Shown here piece after piece: positions 1 through 9,591 of a DNA stretch of 64,000 nt. This DNA comes from an uncultured Flavobacteriaceae bacterium (GTDB lineage: Bacteria; Bacteroidota; Bacteroidia; Flavobacteriales; Flavobacteriaceae): contig CAJJAZ010000007.1 of NCBI GenBank assembly GCA_905182295.1, forward strand, positions 62,001 through 126,000, read 5' to 3'. The translations under genes and the position numbers were made by a program. Position 1 is the stretch's first letter. Every line of letters begins with the position of its first letter. The notes under the pieces were generated by a model. It did not search any database and had not been told where the DNA came from. It saw nothing but the letters and a program-made list of their open reading frames with translations.

Positions 1-937
1 CAATTTCTGCAATGAGGCTTCCCATTCCATATTCATTGTAGTCTTCATTGGTCAATTTCAGCACCGCTTTACTTCTTGTTTCAGACAACCAAATGGTTGC
101 TTTTTTGATGAGTCCTTCTGTCCAGTCACAATCCCCTACAAGCCAAGGAGTTGCTTCTCTAGTAAGACTTGTCGCTGCTGCCCTGTCAATGATGAAATCA
201 CAATTGGGGTGTGTTTGAAGAAAGGTAGCAGGTACAGATTCTTGGATGGGGCCTTCTACGGCTTGTTTAATGATATTTGCTTTGCCTTCTCCCCATGCCA
301 TTAGGACAATTCTTTTGGCATCCATGATGGTACCCACGCCCATGGTGATTGCTTTTGATGGAACGTTTTCTTTTCCAAAAAAATCACTGGCTGCGTCTAA
401 ACGGGTAATCCTGTCTAGGCGAACCAGGCGGGTTTTACTTTTTAAAGAGGAGCCAGGTTCGTTAAAACCAATATGTCCTGTTCTTCCAATGCCTAGAATT
501 TGAATATCTATACCACCAGCTTCTATGATTTTTTGCTCGTAATTCTGGCAATATGTTCTAACGTCCTCTTTTGTTTGCTGTCCATCAGGAATGTGAATTT
601 GGGTATTTGGAATGTCTAGGTGGTCAAATAAATGTTCCCGCATGAAACGAACGTAGGAATGTACAGATTCCCTATCCATAGGGAAGTACTCATCTAGGTT
701 AAAGCTGATCACATTTGAAAAACTAATTCCTTCTTCTTTGTGTGCCTGAACCAGGTATTCATAGACTTTAATAGGGGTAGAGCCTGTAGCAAGTCCAAGC
801 ACCATTTTTTTTCCTTCTTGTTGTCTTTGGGTGACTAATGAAACAATCTCTTGAGCCACATAATAGGAGGCCTCCTGAGAATTTTCGTGAATAATAGTAT
901 TTATTCTTTCAAACTTTTTTTGTTCTTCGGCTACCAT
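1..937 (-). CDS. nagB: glucosamine-6-phosphate deaminase, long form (truncated by window start)
   Basis: Minus-strand frame from ATG at 937 reads MVAEEQKKFERINTIIHENSQEASYYVAQEIVSLV...VLGLATGSTPIKVYEYL...SFNLDEYFPMDRESVHSYVRFMREHLFDHLDIP...GIGRTGHIGFNEPGSSL; open to base 1 (~312 aa). Confidence 0.9.
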   Translation of the reverse strand, partial: MVAEEQKKFERINTIIHENSQEASYYVAQEIVSLVTQRQQEGKKMVLGLATGSTPIKVYEYLVQAHKEEGISFSNVISFNLDEYFPMDRESVHSYVRFMREHLFDHLDIPNTQIHIPDGQQTKEDVRTYCQNYEQKIIEAGGIDIQILGIGRTGHIGFNEPGSSLKSKTRLVRLDRITRLDAASDFFGKENVPSKAITMGVGTIMDAKRIVLMAWGEGKANIIKQAVEGPIQESVPATFLQTHPNCDFIIDRAAATSLTREATPWLVGDCDWTEGLIKKATIWLSETRSKAVLKLTNEDYNEYGMGSLIAEI

Positions 938-1120
938 TCTTAGTTTGGTTGGTTATTATAGACGTATCAAATATAGAAAAAAAATGCAAAATCTGCTGTT
1001 TTATGCTTTTTATTTTGCTGTTTATAGAAAATTATGAGAGCGGTTCGCATTTATACTGAAAAAAACGGCAATATTTTTTAATATATTTGTGTTACTTTAT
1101 ACGTACTTTAATTAAAGAAT

Positions 1121-1870
1121 ATGCTCAAAGAGGAACGTCATTTAAAAATTCTAAACGAAGTGGCCCTGCACAATAGGGTATTACTCACAGATATAGCAGA
1201 AAGTCTCAATGTTTCTATTGATACGGTTAGAAGGGATGTAAAGGAGTTGGACGTACTGAATAAACTAAAAAAGGTACACGGAGGTGCTATTGCATTAGGG
1301 TTTGTGAGTTTTAGCCCAAAAAACACCAATATTTACGCTCTCGCTGAAAAAACCACTATAGCCCAAAAGGCTATTACTCTAATTAAGGATGGTAGTGTAA
1401 TACTGATCGATGGGGGAACCACCTGTTTGGAACTGGCCAGACTCATACCACATAAACTGCATTTAACTTGTTTTACTTTAAGCTTACCTGTAGCCTTAGA
1501 AATGCTCACCAAACCGAATGTTGAGGTTATTTTTATAGGGGGAAAACTCTCCAAAGATGCCCAACTATCTATAGGGGCAAATGCGGTAAATAATTTGTCA
1601 AATATTCGAGTAGATTACAGTTTTATTGGAACTGGATATGTAGATCCCGTGTATGGACTTACTGAGTTTGACTGGGATATTGTACAATTAAAAAAAGCCG
1701 TAATAGATGCCTCAAAAAAGACCGTGTTACTTTCAATATCAGAAAAACTAAATTCCCAACACCGTTACAAAACAGCAGATATTAGCGCTATAAATACTAT
1801 GGTCACTGAGTTAGAGCCTACCAATTCAAAGCTCAATTCATTTAGAAATTACGACATTAAATTACTTTAG
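1121..1870 (+). CDS. DeoR/GlpR family transcriptional regulator
   Basis: N-terminal HTH (MLKEERHLKILNEVALHNRVLLTDIAESLNVSIDTVRRDVKEL) plus DeoR sensor domain (DGGTTCLELARLI); next to nagB and murQ. Confidence 0.9.
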   Translation: MLKEERHLKILNEVALHNRVLLTDIAESLNVSIDTVRRDVKELDVLNKLKKVHGGAIALGFVSFSPKNTNIYALAEKTTIAQKAITLIKDGSVILIDGGTTCLELARLIPHKLHLTCFTLSLPVALEMLTKPNVEVIFIGGKLSKDAQLSIGANAVNNLSNIRVDYSFIGTGYVDPVYGLTEFDWDIVQLKKAVIDASKKTVLLSISEKLNSQHRYKTADISAINTMVTELEPTNSKLNSFRNYDIKLL

Positions 1871-1965
1871 TAGGCTTGTCGTAAACGGTTTAATACTTGT
1901 AATGAGACTTTTAATATTTCCTTTAAAAACCTATTTGCATTTTCAACGCTATTTAATTCTTTTTC

Positions 1966-2778
1966 ATGTCATTTAATAAACTAACAGAGTCTGCTTCTCA
2001 TTACGATCATTTAGAAGAAAAATCTATTTTGGAGATCCTTCAGGATATTAATAAAGAAGACCAAACCATTGCCCTAGCTGTAGCTCAGTCTATTGATCAG
2101 ATGACTCCAGTTATAGAAATTTTGGTGTCTAATTTTAAAAAGGGCGGACGTCTATTTTACATCGGTGCAGGGACTTCTGGTCGTTTGGGTATATTAGATG
2201 CTTCAGAGATTCCCCCAACCTATGGAATGCCTCATGGACGCGTGATAGGTCTTATTGCTGGAGGAGATACCGCCATTAGAAAAGCGGTGGAAAACGCAGA
2301 AGATCACCAGACTCAAGCTTGGATAGATTTAAAAGCACATGGCATAAATAATTTAGATGTTTTGGTTGGTATTGCTGCGTCAGGAACCACTCCCTATGTT
2401 ATTGGTGGTGTAAAGGCGGCTAAAGCTGCAGGCATTACCACCGCTTGTATTACTAATAATTTAGGATCTCCTCTGGCCCTTGCGGTAGATTACCCCATAG
2501 AAATTCCAGTAGGCCCAGAGTACGTTACGGGAAGTACCCGAATGAAAAGTGGGACAGCTCAAAAGCTCGCCCTCAATATGCTCTCCACCGCTTATATGAT
2601 TAGAGTGGGTAGGGTGAAGGGCAATAAAATGGTGCATATGCAGCTCAGCAATGATAAGTTGGTTCACAGAGGTGCCTCTTATGTAGCTCAAGCATTGGGT
2701 GTTTCGGAGGAAATAGGAAAAACCATGCTAAAAAAATACGGTTCAGTACATGCAGCTATAGCAGCAGAAAAATCCTGA
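1966..2778 (+). CDS. murQ: N-acetylmuramic acid 6-phosphate etherase
   Basis: SIS-domain signature FYIGAGTSGRLGILDASEIPPTYGMP and VTGSTRMKSGTAQKLALNMLSTA. Confidence 0.95.
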   Translation: MSFNKLTESASHYDHLEEKSILEILQDINKEDQTIALAVAQSIDQMTPVIEILVSNFKKGGRLFYIGAGTSGRLGILDASEIPPTYGMPHGRVIGLIAGGDTAIRKAVENAEDHQTQAWIDLKAHGINNLDVLVGIAASGTTPYVIGGVKAAKAAGITTACITNNLGSPLALAVDYPIEIPVGPEYVTGSTRMKSGTAQKLALNMLSTAYMIRVGRVKGNKMVHMQLSNDKLVHRGASYVAQALGVSEEIGKTMLKKYGSVHAAIAAEKS

Positions 2779-2803
2779 ACCGCCTATTTTATTTAGGAAA
2801 GTT

Positions 2804-3925
2804 TTATTTTTTAGGCACCAATTTCACAATTCCTTTACCTTCTACTGCAGCATAGATGAATCCATCAGGTGCTTGTCTCACACACCTAACCCTTCCAATG
2901 TCTGCCAATAATTTTTCTCTGTAAATCACTTTAGTTCCGTCTAATTCCAATCTTTCAAGGTATTGAAATGAAAGTGAACCCACCAAAAGATTGCCTTTCC
3001 AAGAAGGGTATTTATCACTAGTTACATAAGCCATTCCACTAGGCGCAATAGAGGGAACCCAGAAATGAATAGGCTGCTCCATATCAGGCATACTGGTCTT
3101 ATCTGTAATAGGCGTGCCACTATAATTAATACCATAAGTGATCACTGGCCACCCATAATTGGCTCCTTTTTTAATAATATTAAGCTCATCTCCACCCCTA
3201 GGGCCATGCTCATGTGCCCACATTTCTTTTCTTATAGGATGGTAAATAAGTCCCTGAGGGTTTCTGTTTCCATAGGTATAAATAGCTGTTTTAGCGCCTT
3301 CTATCCCTACAAATGGATTGTCAGAAGGAATACTTCCGTCTGCGTTTATTCTATAGATTTTTCCACCATCCCTTTTAATATCCTGTGGGTTAACATCTCT
3401 ATCTCCGCGTTCTCCAATGGTAAAATATAAATAGCCATTTTGGTCAAATTCTAGTCTAGATCCAAAGTGTTGTCCCTTGGTGGTATTGGGTCCTGCTTTA
3501 TAAAGCACTTCATTTTCTACCAAGCTATTTCCTTTGAGTTTAGCCCTCATAATAGCCGTATGTCCTCCTTTTTCATTGCCCTCTTCAGAGGCGTAGGATA
3601 TATAAATCCATCCATTTTTAGCATAATTGGGGTGCAACTCAAGATCTAAAAGACCGCCTTGCCCTCTCACATATACCTTTGGGGCGTTTGAAATGTCAGT
3701 TTTTACCCCAAGACTCACTTTTATGAGCGCCCCTTCCTTATCAGATACCAGCATACTCCCATCTGGTAAGAAAACCATTCCCCATGGATTGTTAATTCCC
3801 TCCACTACGGTTTCTATCGTGAATAATTCCTCTTTAGGAAGGTTCACTTCGTTGGGTTTATTTTGGCCGCAGGCCGATGCCGTGATCAATAAAGCAACAG
3901 CAGCAATAGCATTTTTAAAAGTCAT
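2804..3925 (-). CDS. PQQ-dependent sugar dehydrogenase (glucose/sorbosone dehydrogenase-like), lipoprotein
   Basis: Lipobox-like LLITASACG; INNPWGMVFLPDGSMLVSDK, GNRNPQGLIYHP, HEHGPRGGDELNII, GANYGWPVITYG. Confidence 0.9.
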   Translation of the reverse strand: MTFKNAIAAVALLITASACGQNKPNEVNLPKEELFTIETVVEGINNPWGMVFLPDGSMLVSDKEGALIKVSLGVKTDISNAPKVYVRGQGGLLDLELHPNYAKNGWIYISYASEEGNEKGGHTAIMRAKLKGNSLVENEVLYKAGPNTTKGQHFGSRLEFDQNGYLYFTIGERGDRDVNPQDIKRDGGKIYRINADGSIPSDNPFVGIEGAKTAIYTYGNRNPQGLIYHPIRKEMWAHEHGPRGGDELNIIKKGANYGWPVITYGINYSGTPITDKTSMPDMEQPIHFWVPSIAPSGMAYVTSDKYPSWKGNLLVGSLSFQYLERLELDGTKVIYREKLLADIGRVRCVRQAPDGFIYAAVEGKGIVKLVPKK

Positions 3926-4057
3926 GAGGTCTATTTTTAATTCCCGTAAATATACTAAAGATTCCCTTTTCTAAATTAAGGTCACATCTTTTTAAAAAGA
4001 TGCTATTTTTTGTTTGGCTTTATATTATATTTGCACCGCTGTAAAAGCAGCTACACT

Positions 4058-4132
4058 CGGGGTGTAGCGTAGCCCGGTTATCGCGCCGCGTTTGGGACGC
4101 GGAGGTCGCAGGTTCGAATCCTGCCACCCCGA
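4058..4132 (+). tRNA. tRNA-Pro (anticodon TGG)
   Basis: Acceptor CGGGGTG/CACCCCG, anticodon stem-loop CCGCG-TTTGGGA-CGCGG, T-arm GCAGG-TTCGAAT-CCTGC. Confidence 0.96.
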
Positions 4133-4134
4133 CA

Positions 4135-4171
4135 AAAAAAACCAACTACAATGTAGTTGGTTTTTTTGTTT
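4135..4171 (+). terminator. Rho-independent terminator after tRNA-Pro(TGG)
   Basis: AAACCAACTACA-at-TGTAGTTGGTTTTTTTG hairpin with T-tract. Confidence 0.8.
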
Positions 4172-4223
4172 TACAGCTATTTTTCATCAAAAAGGCTTGA
4201 TATAGATCGAGTGATAAGTAGTT

Positions 4224-5771
4224 TTAATTTTTAGAAAAGAGTCCTTTTTCAAGTATAGGAATTTGAAACTTTTTAATCTTTGATTTACTATGGGCTTCAG
4301 AAAATATTTCTAAAGCTCTTAATTTTAATTCAGGATGAAGATCTGCAATATTATTAGATTCCTCAGGATCTTGATCTAAATTATATAGTTCTATAGTACT
4401 TGGTAATGAATCATTTAAATGTTGACGAACCCATTTGTAGTTATCAATCCGTATAGCTATTTGTCCACCATACTCAGGAAATTCCCAATATAAAAAATCA
4501 TGTTTTTTTTGATTACTTTGTCCCAACAAAGTTGGAAGAAAACTAATTCCATCTTGTTCTTCAGCAATAGAAAACCCAGTAAGATCACTCATAGTAGCTA
4601 GTAAATCATATTGTGCAGAGATATGATTTGAAATTGAATTAGATGGAATTTTTCCAGGCCAAGAAGCTATCATAGGAACCCTTATTCCTCCTTCATAAAC
4701 AAATCCTTTTCCTTTTCCGTAGTTTTCCCCAAAAATTCCTGAAGAATTAAAAAAAGAGCCATCAGTTCCACCCGAATACGTAACTCCATTATCAGATGTG
4801 AAAATAATCATAGTATTTTCATAAAGCCCCTTATCTTTTAGCGTATTAATTAGTGCGCCAATATTTTCATCTAAAAAAGAGATCATTGCTGCATAGGTTG
4901 CTCTAGGTGTTTGATTTGGGAAGTACCCTTTGTTACCATCATAAGGAGCTTCTTTTCCGAATTTTTCTTGATAATACTCAACCCAGTGCTGTGGAGCTTG
5001 CAATGGATTGTGGGGGATTGGCGTGGCCCAATACAAAAAGAATGGTCTGGTTCTTTCTTCTTTAACAAACGCTAAGATTTTATTTTTAATTAAAGTTGGA
5101 GCGTATTGATTTTGAGTGTAATGACTATAATTATTCCTCTTACCTAATGATACACCAACATCAAGCTTTGTATGTGGCGCTATTGTGTCATTAGATAAGG
5201 GTACTCTATGTTCATTCTCATACAAATGAACAGGATAATAGGTATGTGCTTGTCTTTGACAATTATAGCCATAGAAATAATCAAAACCCATTTTAGTTGG
5301 AATGGAGTGAGACTCAGGAGCACCCAATCCCCATTTTCCAAATATTGCTGTAGTATAACCTACAGATTTTAAGCGGTGAGCTAAAGTGACTGTAGCTTTA
5401 GGCATAGGTCTTTGCCCTTCTAGTCCTGGATCTTTTGCTACAGCTTTATAGTTCCACACATCACCCCTTTCATCCCATTCATCATTACCTCTTATATATG
5501 CATGACCAGAATGTTGTCCAGTCATAAGCATATACCTTGCAGGTGCACATACAGGTGCACTTGAATAATGTTGAGTAAATAACATCCCTTGTTTTGCTAG
5601 TATATCTAGATTAGGAGTTTCTATTAAAGTCTGACCATAGGAACCGAGTTCTCCATATCCAAGGTCGTCTGCTAAAATATATATTATGTTTGGAGACTTT
5701 TCTATTGAGGGTTTTGATAAGTTGCAATTAGTAAGCAAAAAGCACACACAAATAAGTTTAATAAAACGCAT
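4224..5771 (-). CDS. sulfatase (arylsulfatase family), lipoprotein
   Basis: PNIIYILADDLGYGELGSYGQ, active-site motif CAPARYMLMTG (C-x-P-x-R), GKWGLG. ORF track begins at 5816; MRFIKLICVCFLLTNC start at 5771 preferred because it gives a lipoprotein signal and removes overlap with the upstream ORF. Confidence 0.92.
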   Translation of the reverse strand: MRFIKLICVCFLLTNCNLSKPSIEKSPNIIYILADDLGYGELGSYGQTLIETPNLDILAKQGMLFTQHYSSAPVCAPARYMLMTGQHSGHAYIRGNDEWDERGDVWNYKAVAKDPGLEGQRPMPKATVTLAHRLKSVGYTTAIFGKWGLGAPESHSIPTKMGFDYFYGYNCQRQAHTYYPVHLYENEHRVPLSNDTIAPHTKLDVGVSLGKRNNYSHYTQNQYAPTLIKNKILAFVKEERTRPFFLYWATPIPHNPLQAPQHWVEYYQEKFGKEAPYDGNKGYFPNQTPRATYAAMISFLDENIGALINTLKDKGLYENTMIIFTSDNGVTYSGGTDGSFFNSSGIFGENYGKGKGFVYEGGIRVPMIASWPGKIPSNSISNHISAQYDLLATMSDLTGFSIAEEQDGISFLPTLLGQSNQKKHDFLYWEFPEYGGQIAIRIDNYKWVRQHLNDSLPSTIELYNLDQDPEESNNIADLHPELKLRALEIFSEAHSKSKIKKFQIPILEKGLFSKN

Positions 5772-5794
5772 ATTTATTTTGTTTAACAGCTTGA

Positions 5795-7192
5795 TTAAAA
5801 CCACTTGGTGGTCCATTCGCTGAGTTTCTTTTTGAATGGGGTATAGGGGGGCATGAGCATTTCTATGGCACTAAAGCTAAATTGTTTTAAGATGCTTCTT
5901 TGGTTGGAAAATTCTTGAAATCCATAATACCCATGGGCTTTTCCTATACCACTATTGTTGCTCCCTCCAAAGGGGAGGTGGTGGTTTGAATACTGAACCA
6001 CGCTGTGGTTTATGGCAGTACTACCAGCCCTAGTATTATTAATGACTCTTTTAATGATGGATGCTTTTTTACTGAAAAGATATAAGGCCAGTGGTTTTTC
6101 ACCTGCATTGATATAGTCAATAACTTCTTCTATTTTTTCAAATATTTTAAAGGGTAGTATTGGGCCAAAAATTTCATCTTTGAACAAAGAGGCATTGGCT
6201 GTTAAGCCAGAAATTAGAGTGGGGGAGATATAGTTATCAGAAGCTATGACATGGCCTCCCATTTCAATGACGCCCTCATTTTTTTTGGCATCTGCTAGAT
6301 GAGCGGCAAGTCTTTGAAAATGATTCTCATTCACAATACGGCAATAATCCTCTGATTGCGCCGCCTGTTTGCTATAAAAATGCTCTGTGTGCTTTATAAA
6401 AGCTTTTACAAAAGCGTCTTTGATGTTTTTATGTACCCATAGATAATCTGGAGCCACACAAATTTGGCCATTGTTTAAAAACTTACCCCAGGCAATCTTT
6501 TTAGCTGCTTGGTCAATATTTGCACTCGCATCTACAATGGTGGGAGATTTACCTCCTAGCTCTAAGGTGACCGAGCTGAGGTTTTTGGCAGCGGCATTCA
6601 TGACAATTTTTCCTACTGCTGGGGATCCAGTGAAAAAGATATGATTGAAAGGCAGTGATAGAAGGGATTGTGCCACGGTGGCGTCTCCCTGGAATAAAGC
6701 TACTTCTTCTGGTTTAAAAACACTTGCCACTATGTCTGCCATGACAGAAGCGGTATTTGGAGTCATTTCAGAGGGTTTGATCATGACCGTATTTCCTGCT
6801 GCAATTGCGGAAACTAGCGGACCAAAAGTGAGGTTTACAGGGAAATTCCATGGGGAAATAATTAGGCAAACGCCCTTTGGTTCATGATGTACGTAGGCAC
6901 TTGAGCCTATAAACACAAGAGGTGACTTGACCCTTTGGGGTTGCATCCAGGATTTTAATTGTTTTTTCACGAGTTTAATCTCACTAATCACGGGGTGAAT
7001 TTCAGTGAGATCTGTCTCTAAAGCGGGTTTTTTAAAGTCTTTATACAAGGCCTCCTGGAGTTGGCTCCTATAGGTGGTCTCTAGAGCTTTTTTTAAAGCG
7101 TTTAAGCGACTAATCCTTTGGGAAGCACTGCTATTCCCCAGTTTGTACTGGTGCTGGCTTTGTGCTTTAAAAATTTCTTGAATATCTTTCAT
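5795..7192 (-). CDS. aldehyde dehydrogenase family protein
   Basis: ISPWNFPVNLTFGPLVSAIAAGNTVMIKPSE, FTGSPAVGKIVM, VTLELGGKSPTIVD, NNGQICVAPDY, LPFGGSNNSGIGKAHG. Confidence 0.95.
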   Translation of the reverse strand: MKDIQEIFKAQSQHQYKLGNSSASQRISRLNALKKALETTYRSQLQEALYKDFKKPALETDLTEIHPVISEIKLVKKQLKSWMQPQRVKSPLVFIGSSAYVHHEPKGVCLIISPWNFPVNLTFGPLVSAIAAGNTVMIKPSEMTPNTASVMADIVASVFKPEEVALFQGDATVAQSLLSLPFNHIFFTGSPAVGKIVMNAAAKNLSSVTLELGGKSPTIVDASANIDQAAKKIAWGKFLNNGQICVAPDYLWVHKNIKDAFVKAFIKHTEHFYSKQAAQSEDYCRIVNENHFQRLAAHLADAKKNEGVIEMGGHVIASDNYISPTLISGLTANASLFKDEIFGPILPFKIFEKIEEVIDYINAGEKPLALYLFSKKASIIKRVINNTRAGSTAINHSVVQYSNHHLPFGGSNNSGIGKAHGYYGFQEFSNQRSILKQFSFSAIEMLMPPYTPFKKKLSEWTTKWF

Positions 7193-7264
7193 AGCGTTAA
7201 AAACTTAAAGATATGTTTTTATTAATTCAAGGGATGTAACCTATTTTGATTTATTGTGAGTTGG

Positions 7265-7723
7265 TTACTTTACAATAGGTATATACATACTCACCAGGCA
7301 TTTCTTTTCAGGATGTGACTGATAATCGTTGTGGTATATCTCAAAAGGGTTTTGACCGCTTGGTCTGTACCCATTGGCATTCATCCAGTCATACAAACTA
7401 GCCCAAGTGCCCGGAAATTCATGCAGGCCTATTTCAAAATCACCTATGATACAAGTACAAGCCTCTATAATAATGTTGTCTAGTGAACTATCTTCCAAGG
7501 CTCTAGATCTTGTTACACAGGCACTCATTCTCACTTCGTTTGCAGGTGTGTCTCTAAAGCTATCATGAAAAATGCTAAGAATTTTCGTCTGAGGATCTTC
7601 CATGACTCCTTTCTCTATAGCCAAATGAACCACCTTTGTTAAGGATGGTGACAGATTTTCTACTCCTATACATGGAACGGCTAGTAAGGATAAGGGGCTA
7701 ATTCCTTGTACACGTACTTTCAT
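7265..7723 (-). CDS. GyrI-like (AraC effector-binding-like) small-molecule-binding domain protein
   Basis: EVRMSACVTRSRAL...GDFEIGLHEFPGTWASLYDWMNANGYRPSGQNPFEIYHNDYQSHPEKKCLVSMYIPI. Confidence 0.75.
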   Translation of the reverse strand: MKVRVQGISPLSLLAVPCIGVENLSPSLTKVVHLAIEKGVMEDPQTKILSIFHDSFRDTPANEVRMSACVTRSRALEDSSLDNIIIEACTCIIGDFEIGLHEFPGTWASLYDWMNANGYRPSGQNPFEIYHNDYQSHPEKKCLVSMYIPIVK

Positions 7724-7726
7724 TGA

Positions 7727-8182
7727 TTACTTTTTAGCGAATTCTAAGACTTTGTTTTCTTTTTTTAAAGCTTGATCTCTCCATGCACCAAGAGCCATCC
7801 CAACCGACATTCCTGTACCTAGACCTATTGCTAGACCTGTGCTTGGATGTATACTTAAACCTATTGATTGTCCTAATACCATACCTAATATCATGAAGAG
7901 TGTAGTGTAATAACCACTTGTCACCCATCCGAAACGTTCTCGTAAAAACTTTTTAAACCTATTGAGCTTTTTTTTATTTTTAGCATAGGTGTTTTCCTCT
8001 AAAGCTTTTAATCGGTACCCTTTTAGTTCTAGCTCTATTGTATTTCTCTCAATTTCAGTTAAAGGTCTGTCAATTAAAATATGACAAAGCTCAGCAAAAC
8101 CTTTATACGTTCTTTTATGAAATTTTCTGGTCGCTTCTTTGGACTTAGATTCAAAGAAAGATTTGGTTTCTTCTAGGGTCAT
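7727..8182 (-). CDS. hypothetical protein with two predicted TM segments
   Basis: Charged N-terminus then GYYTTLFMILGMVLGQSIGLSIHPSTGLAIGLGTGMSVGMALGAW; 3-bp gap to the GyrI-like gene. Confidence 0.7.
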   Translation of the reverse strand: MTLEETKSFFESKSKEATRKFHKRTYKGFAELCHILIDRPLTEIERNTIELELKGYRLKALEENTYAKNKKKLNRFKKFLRERFGWVTSGYYTTLFMILGMVLGQSIGLSIHPSTGLAIGLGTGMSVGMALGAWRDQALKKENKVLEFAKK

Positions 8183-8340
8183 GAGTATGGTTACAGAATT
8201 AATAAAGGCCTAATATAACATTCTTTAGTGCACTATAAAAACAGCCTTTATTTTATGTGATATTTTATGGAGGTAAAACAAATAAACTTTCTGCTTTAGT
8301 AATTAGAATCTTTTGTTATTTTTGACATTCTTATCGGAAT

Positions 8341-8420
<80 letters not shown>

Positions 8421-8457
8421 CATAATATAAACTCTTGATTTACAAGGGTTTATATTA
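8421..8457 (+). terminator. Hairpin/terminator after tRNA-Pro(GGG)
   Basis: ATAATATAAACTCTTG-attta-CAAGGGTTTATATTAT, 16-bp stem with one T-G pair. Confidence 0.65.
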
Positions 8458-8518
8458 TTTAAAAATGTATTGGTCACCACATAGGTCACTAAATTTATAT
8501 TTTCATATATTTGATATT

Positions 8519-8758
8519 ATGAAAATATTCCTTCTTCATAAAACATATAAAAATAATAAAAAAGAATCTCCTCTGTTTGTTAGAGTTAGGGGTAAGAATT
8601 CAAATGGTGTTTTTTCAAGTTCATTAATCTCCACAGGAGTTAATATTTTACCTAAGAATTTTTCATCAGGAACCATAAAAACATCTACTCCAAATTATAC
8701 ACACAAGCAAAGGATTGTAAATACCATACTAAATGATTTTAATGAAATTATAAAATAA
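8519..8758 (+). pseudogene. Tyrosine-recombinase arm-binding-domain remnant (80-codon ORF without catalytic domain)
   Basis: MKIFLLHKTYKNNKKESPLFVRVRGKNSNGVFSSSLISTGVNILPKNFSSGTIK resembles Bacteroidota integrase N-terminal arm-DNA-binding domains; no catalytic R-H-x-x-R/Y region follows. ORF-track start at 8435 lies inside the tRNA-distal hairpin. Confidence 0.6.
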
Positions 8759-8792
8759 AAAAACCCACATAATATTATGTGAGTTTATTTTT
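8757..8792 (+). terminator. Terminator between integrase remnant and convergent gene
   Basis: AAACCCACATAATATTATGTGAGTTTATTTTT imperfect hairpin flanked by A and T tracts. Confidence 0.6.
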
Positions 8793-8809
8793 ATTGATTA
8801 ATGTATCGT

Positions 8810-9427
8810 CTATTTGGGAGATTGATAATCATAATACCCTTCTACAGGTATCATTAAATGATCATATCCAGTTCCTTTAAACATTACATATGGTGCTCCA
8901 GAATTAAAGTTTGTAGTTTGACCATCTAAAGATGCAGGATCTTTAGGGAATAACATTAAATGTGCTCCAGATTCAATCCATTCTCCCTCCACAGCATCTT
9001 CTTTGTTAAATACAAGATGTTTTGTGTTGTCTTCTCCCATATCTCCGTGTAACATCCACGCCCATCCGTCTGAATCCATTTTTGGTATTTTTCCACCCAT
9101 GTAAGCCATTGCCCATTGCATAGCTGGACCATCTCCAACCATAGGCATTGCTTCGTGAGCATCTTTCCAACCATTTTCAGGATCTGACATACCTCTAGGG
9201 TTAGCAGCCATTGCTGTCCATCCGTTAGTTCCTTCTCTAAGCATTGTACCGTCCATTGCCATTACTGAGCAGTTAGCAGCAATAAATGATGGAGCTGCAG
9301 TACTGTATGCCCAAACTCTCCATTCTATAGATGTATGAGGGCCTACTGGCTCAGCTGTTGGTTCAACTGTTTGTTGTGAAAACATTATCATTGGGAATAA
9401 TAACAAGAGGCAAAGTAAGTTTTTCAT
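8810..9427 (-). CDS. secreted hypothetical protein
   Basis: Signal peptide MKNLLCLLLLFPMIMFSQQ; Trp/Met/Gly-rich body with no family recognised. Confidence 0.75.
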   Translation of the reverse strand: MKNLLCLLLLFPMIMFSQQTVEPTAEPVGPHTSIEWRVWAYSTAAPSFIAANCSVMAMDGTMLREGTNGWTAMAANPRGMSDPENGWKDAHEAMPMVGDGPAMQWAMAYMGGKIPKMDSDGWAWMLHGDMGEDNTKHLVFNKEDAVEGEWIESGAHLMLFPKDPASLDGQTTNFNSGAPYVMFKGTGYDHLMIPVEGYYDYQSPK

Positions 9428-9527
9428 TTTTTTGAGTTTTGGTTGAAATATAAAAATAGTTAAAAAAACTTAAACATCTCAAAATCAACTAGTAATATTC
9501 TCGTTAATATATTTTGATGGTTTATAT

Positions 9528-9555
9528 AAAAAAAAATAGTTCAAAGTTTGAACTA
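9528..9555 (-). terminator. Rho-independent terminator, minus strand
   Basis: Perfect palindrome TAGTTCAAAGTTTGAACTA (9537-9555) preceded on + by an A-tract (U-tract on minus). Confidence 0.6.
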
Positions 9556-9591
9556 ATTACTTTCTAAACAAATTATTATATATTGGTTAAC

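Noticed and set aside
3065-3430. 121-aa + strand ORF
   Set aside because: Antisense to the PQQ-dependent sugar dehydrogenase gene.
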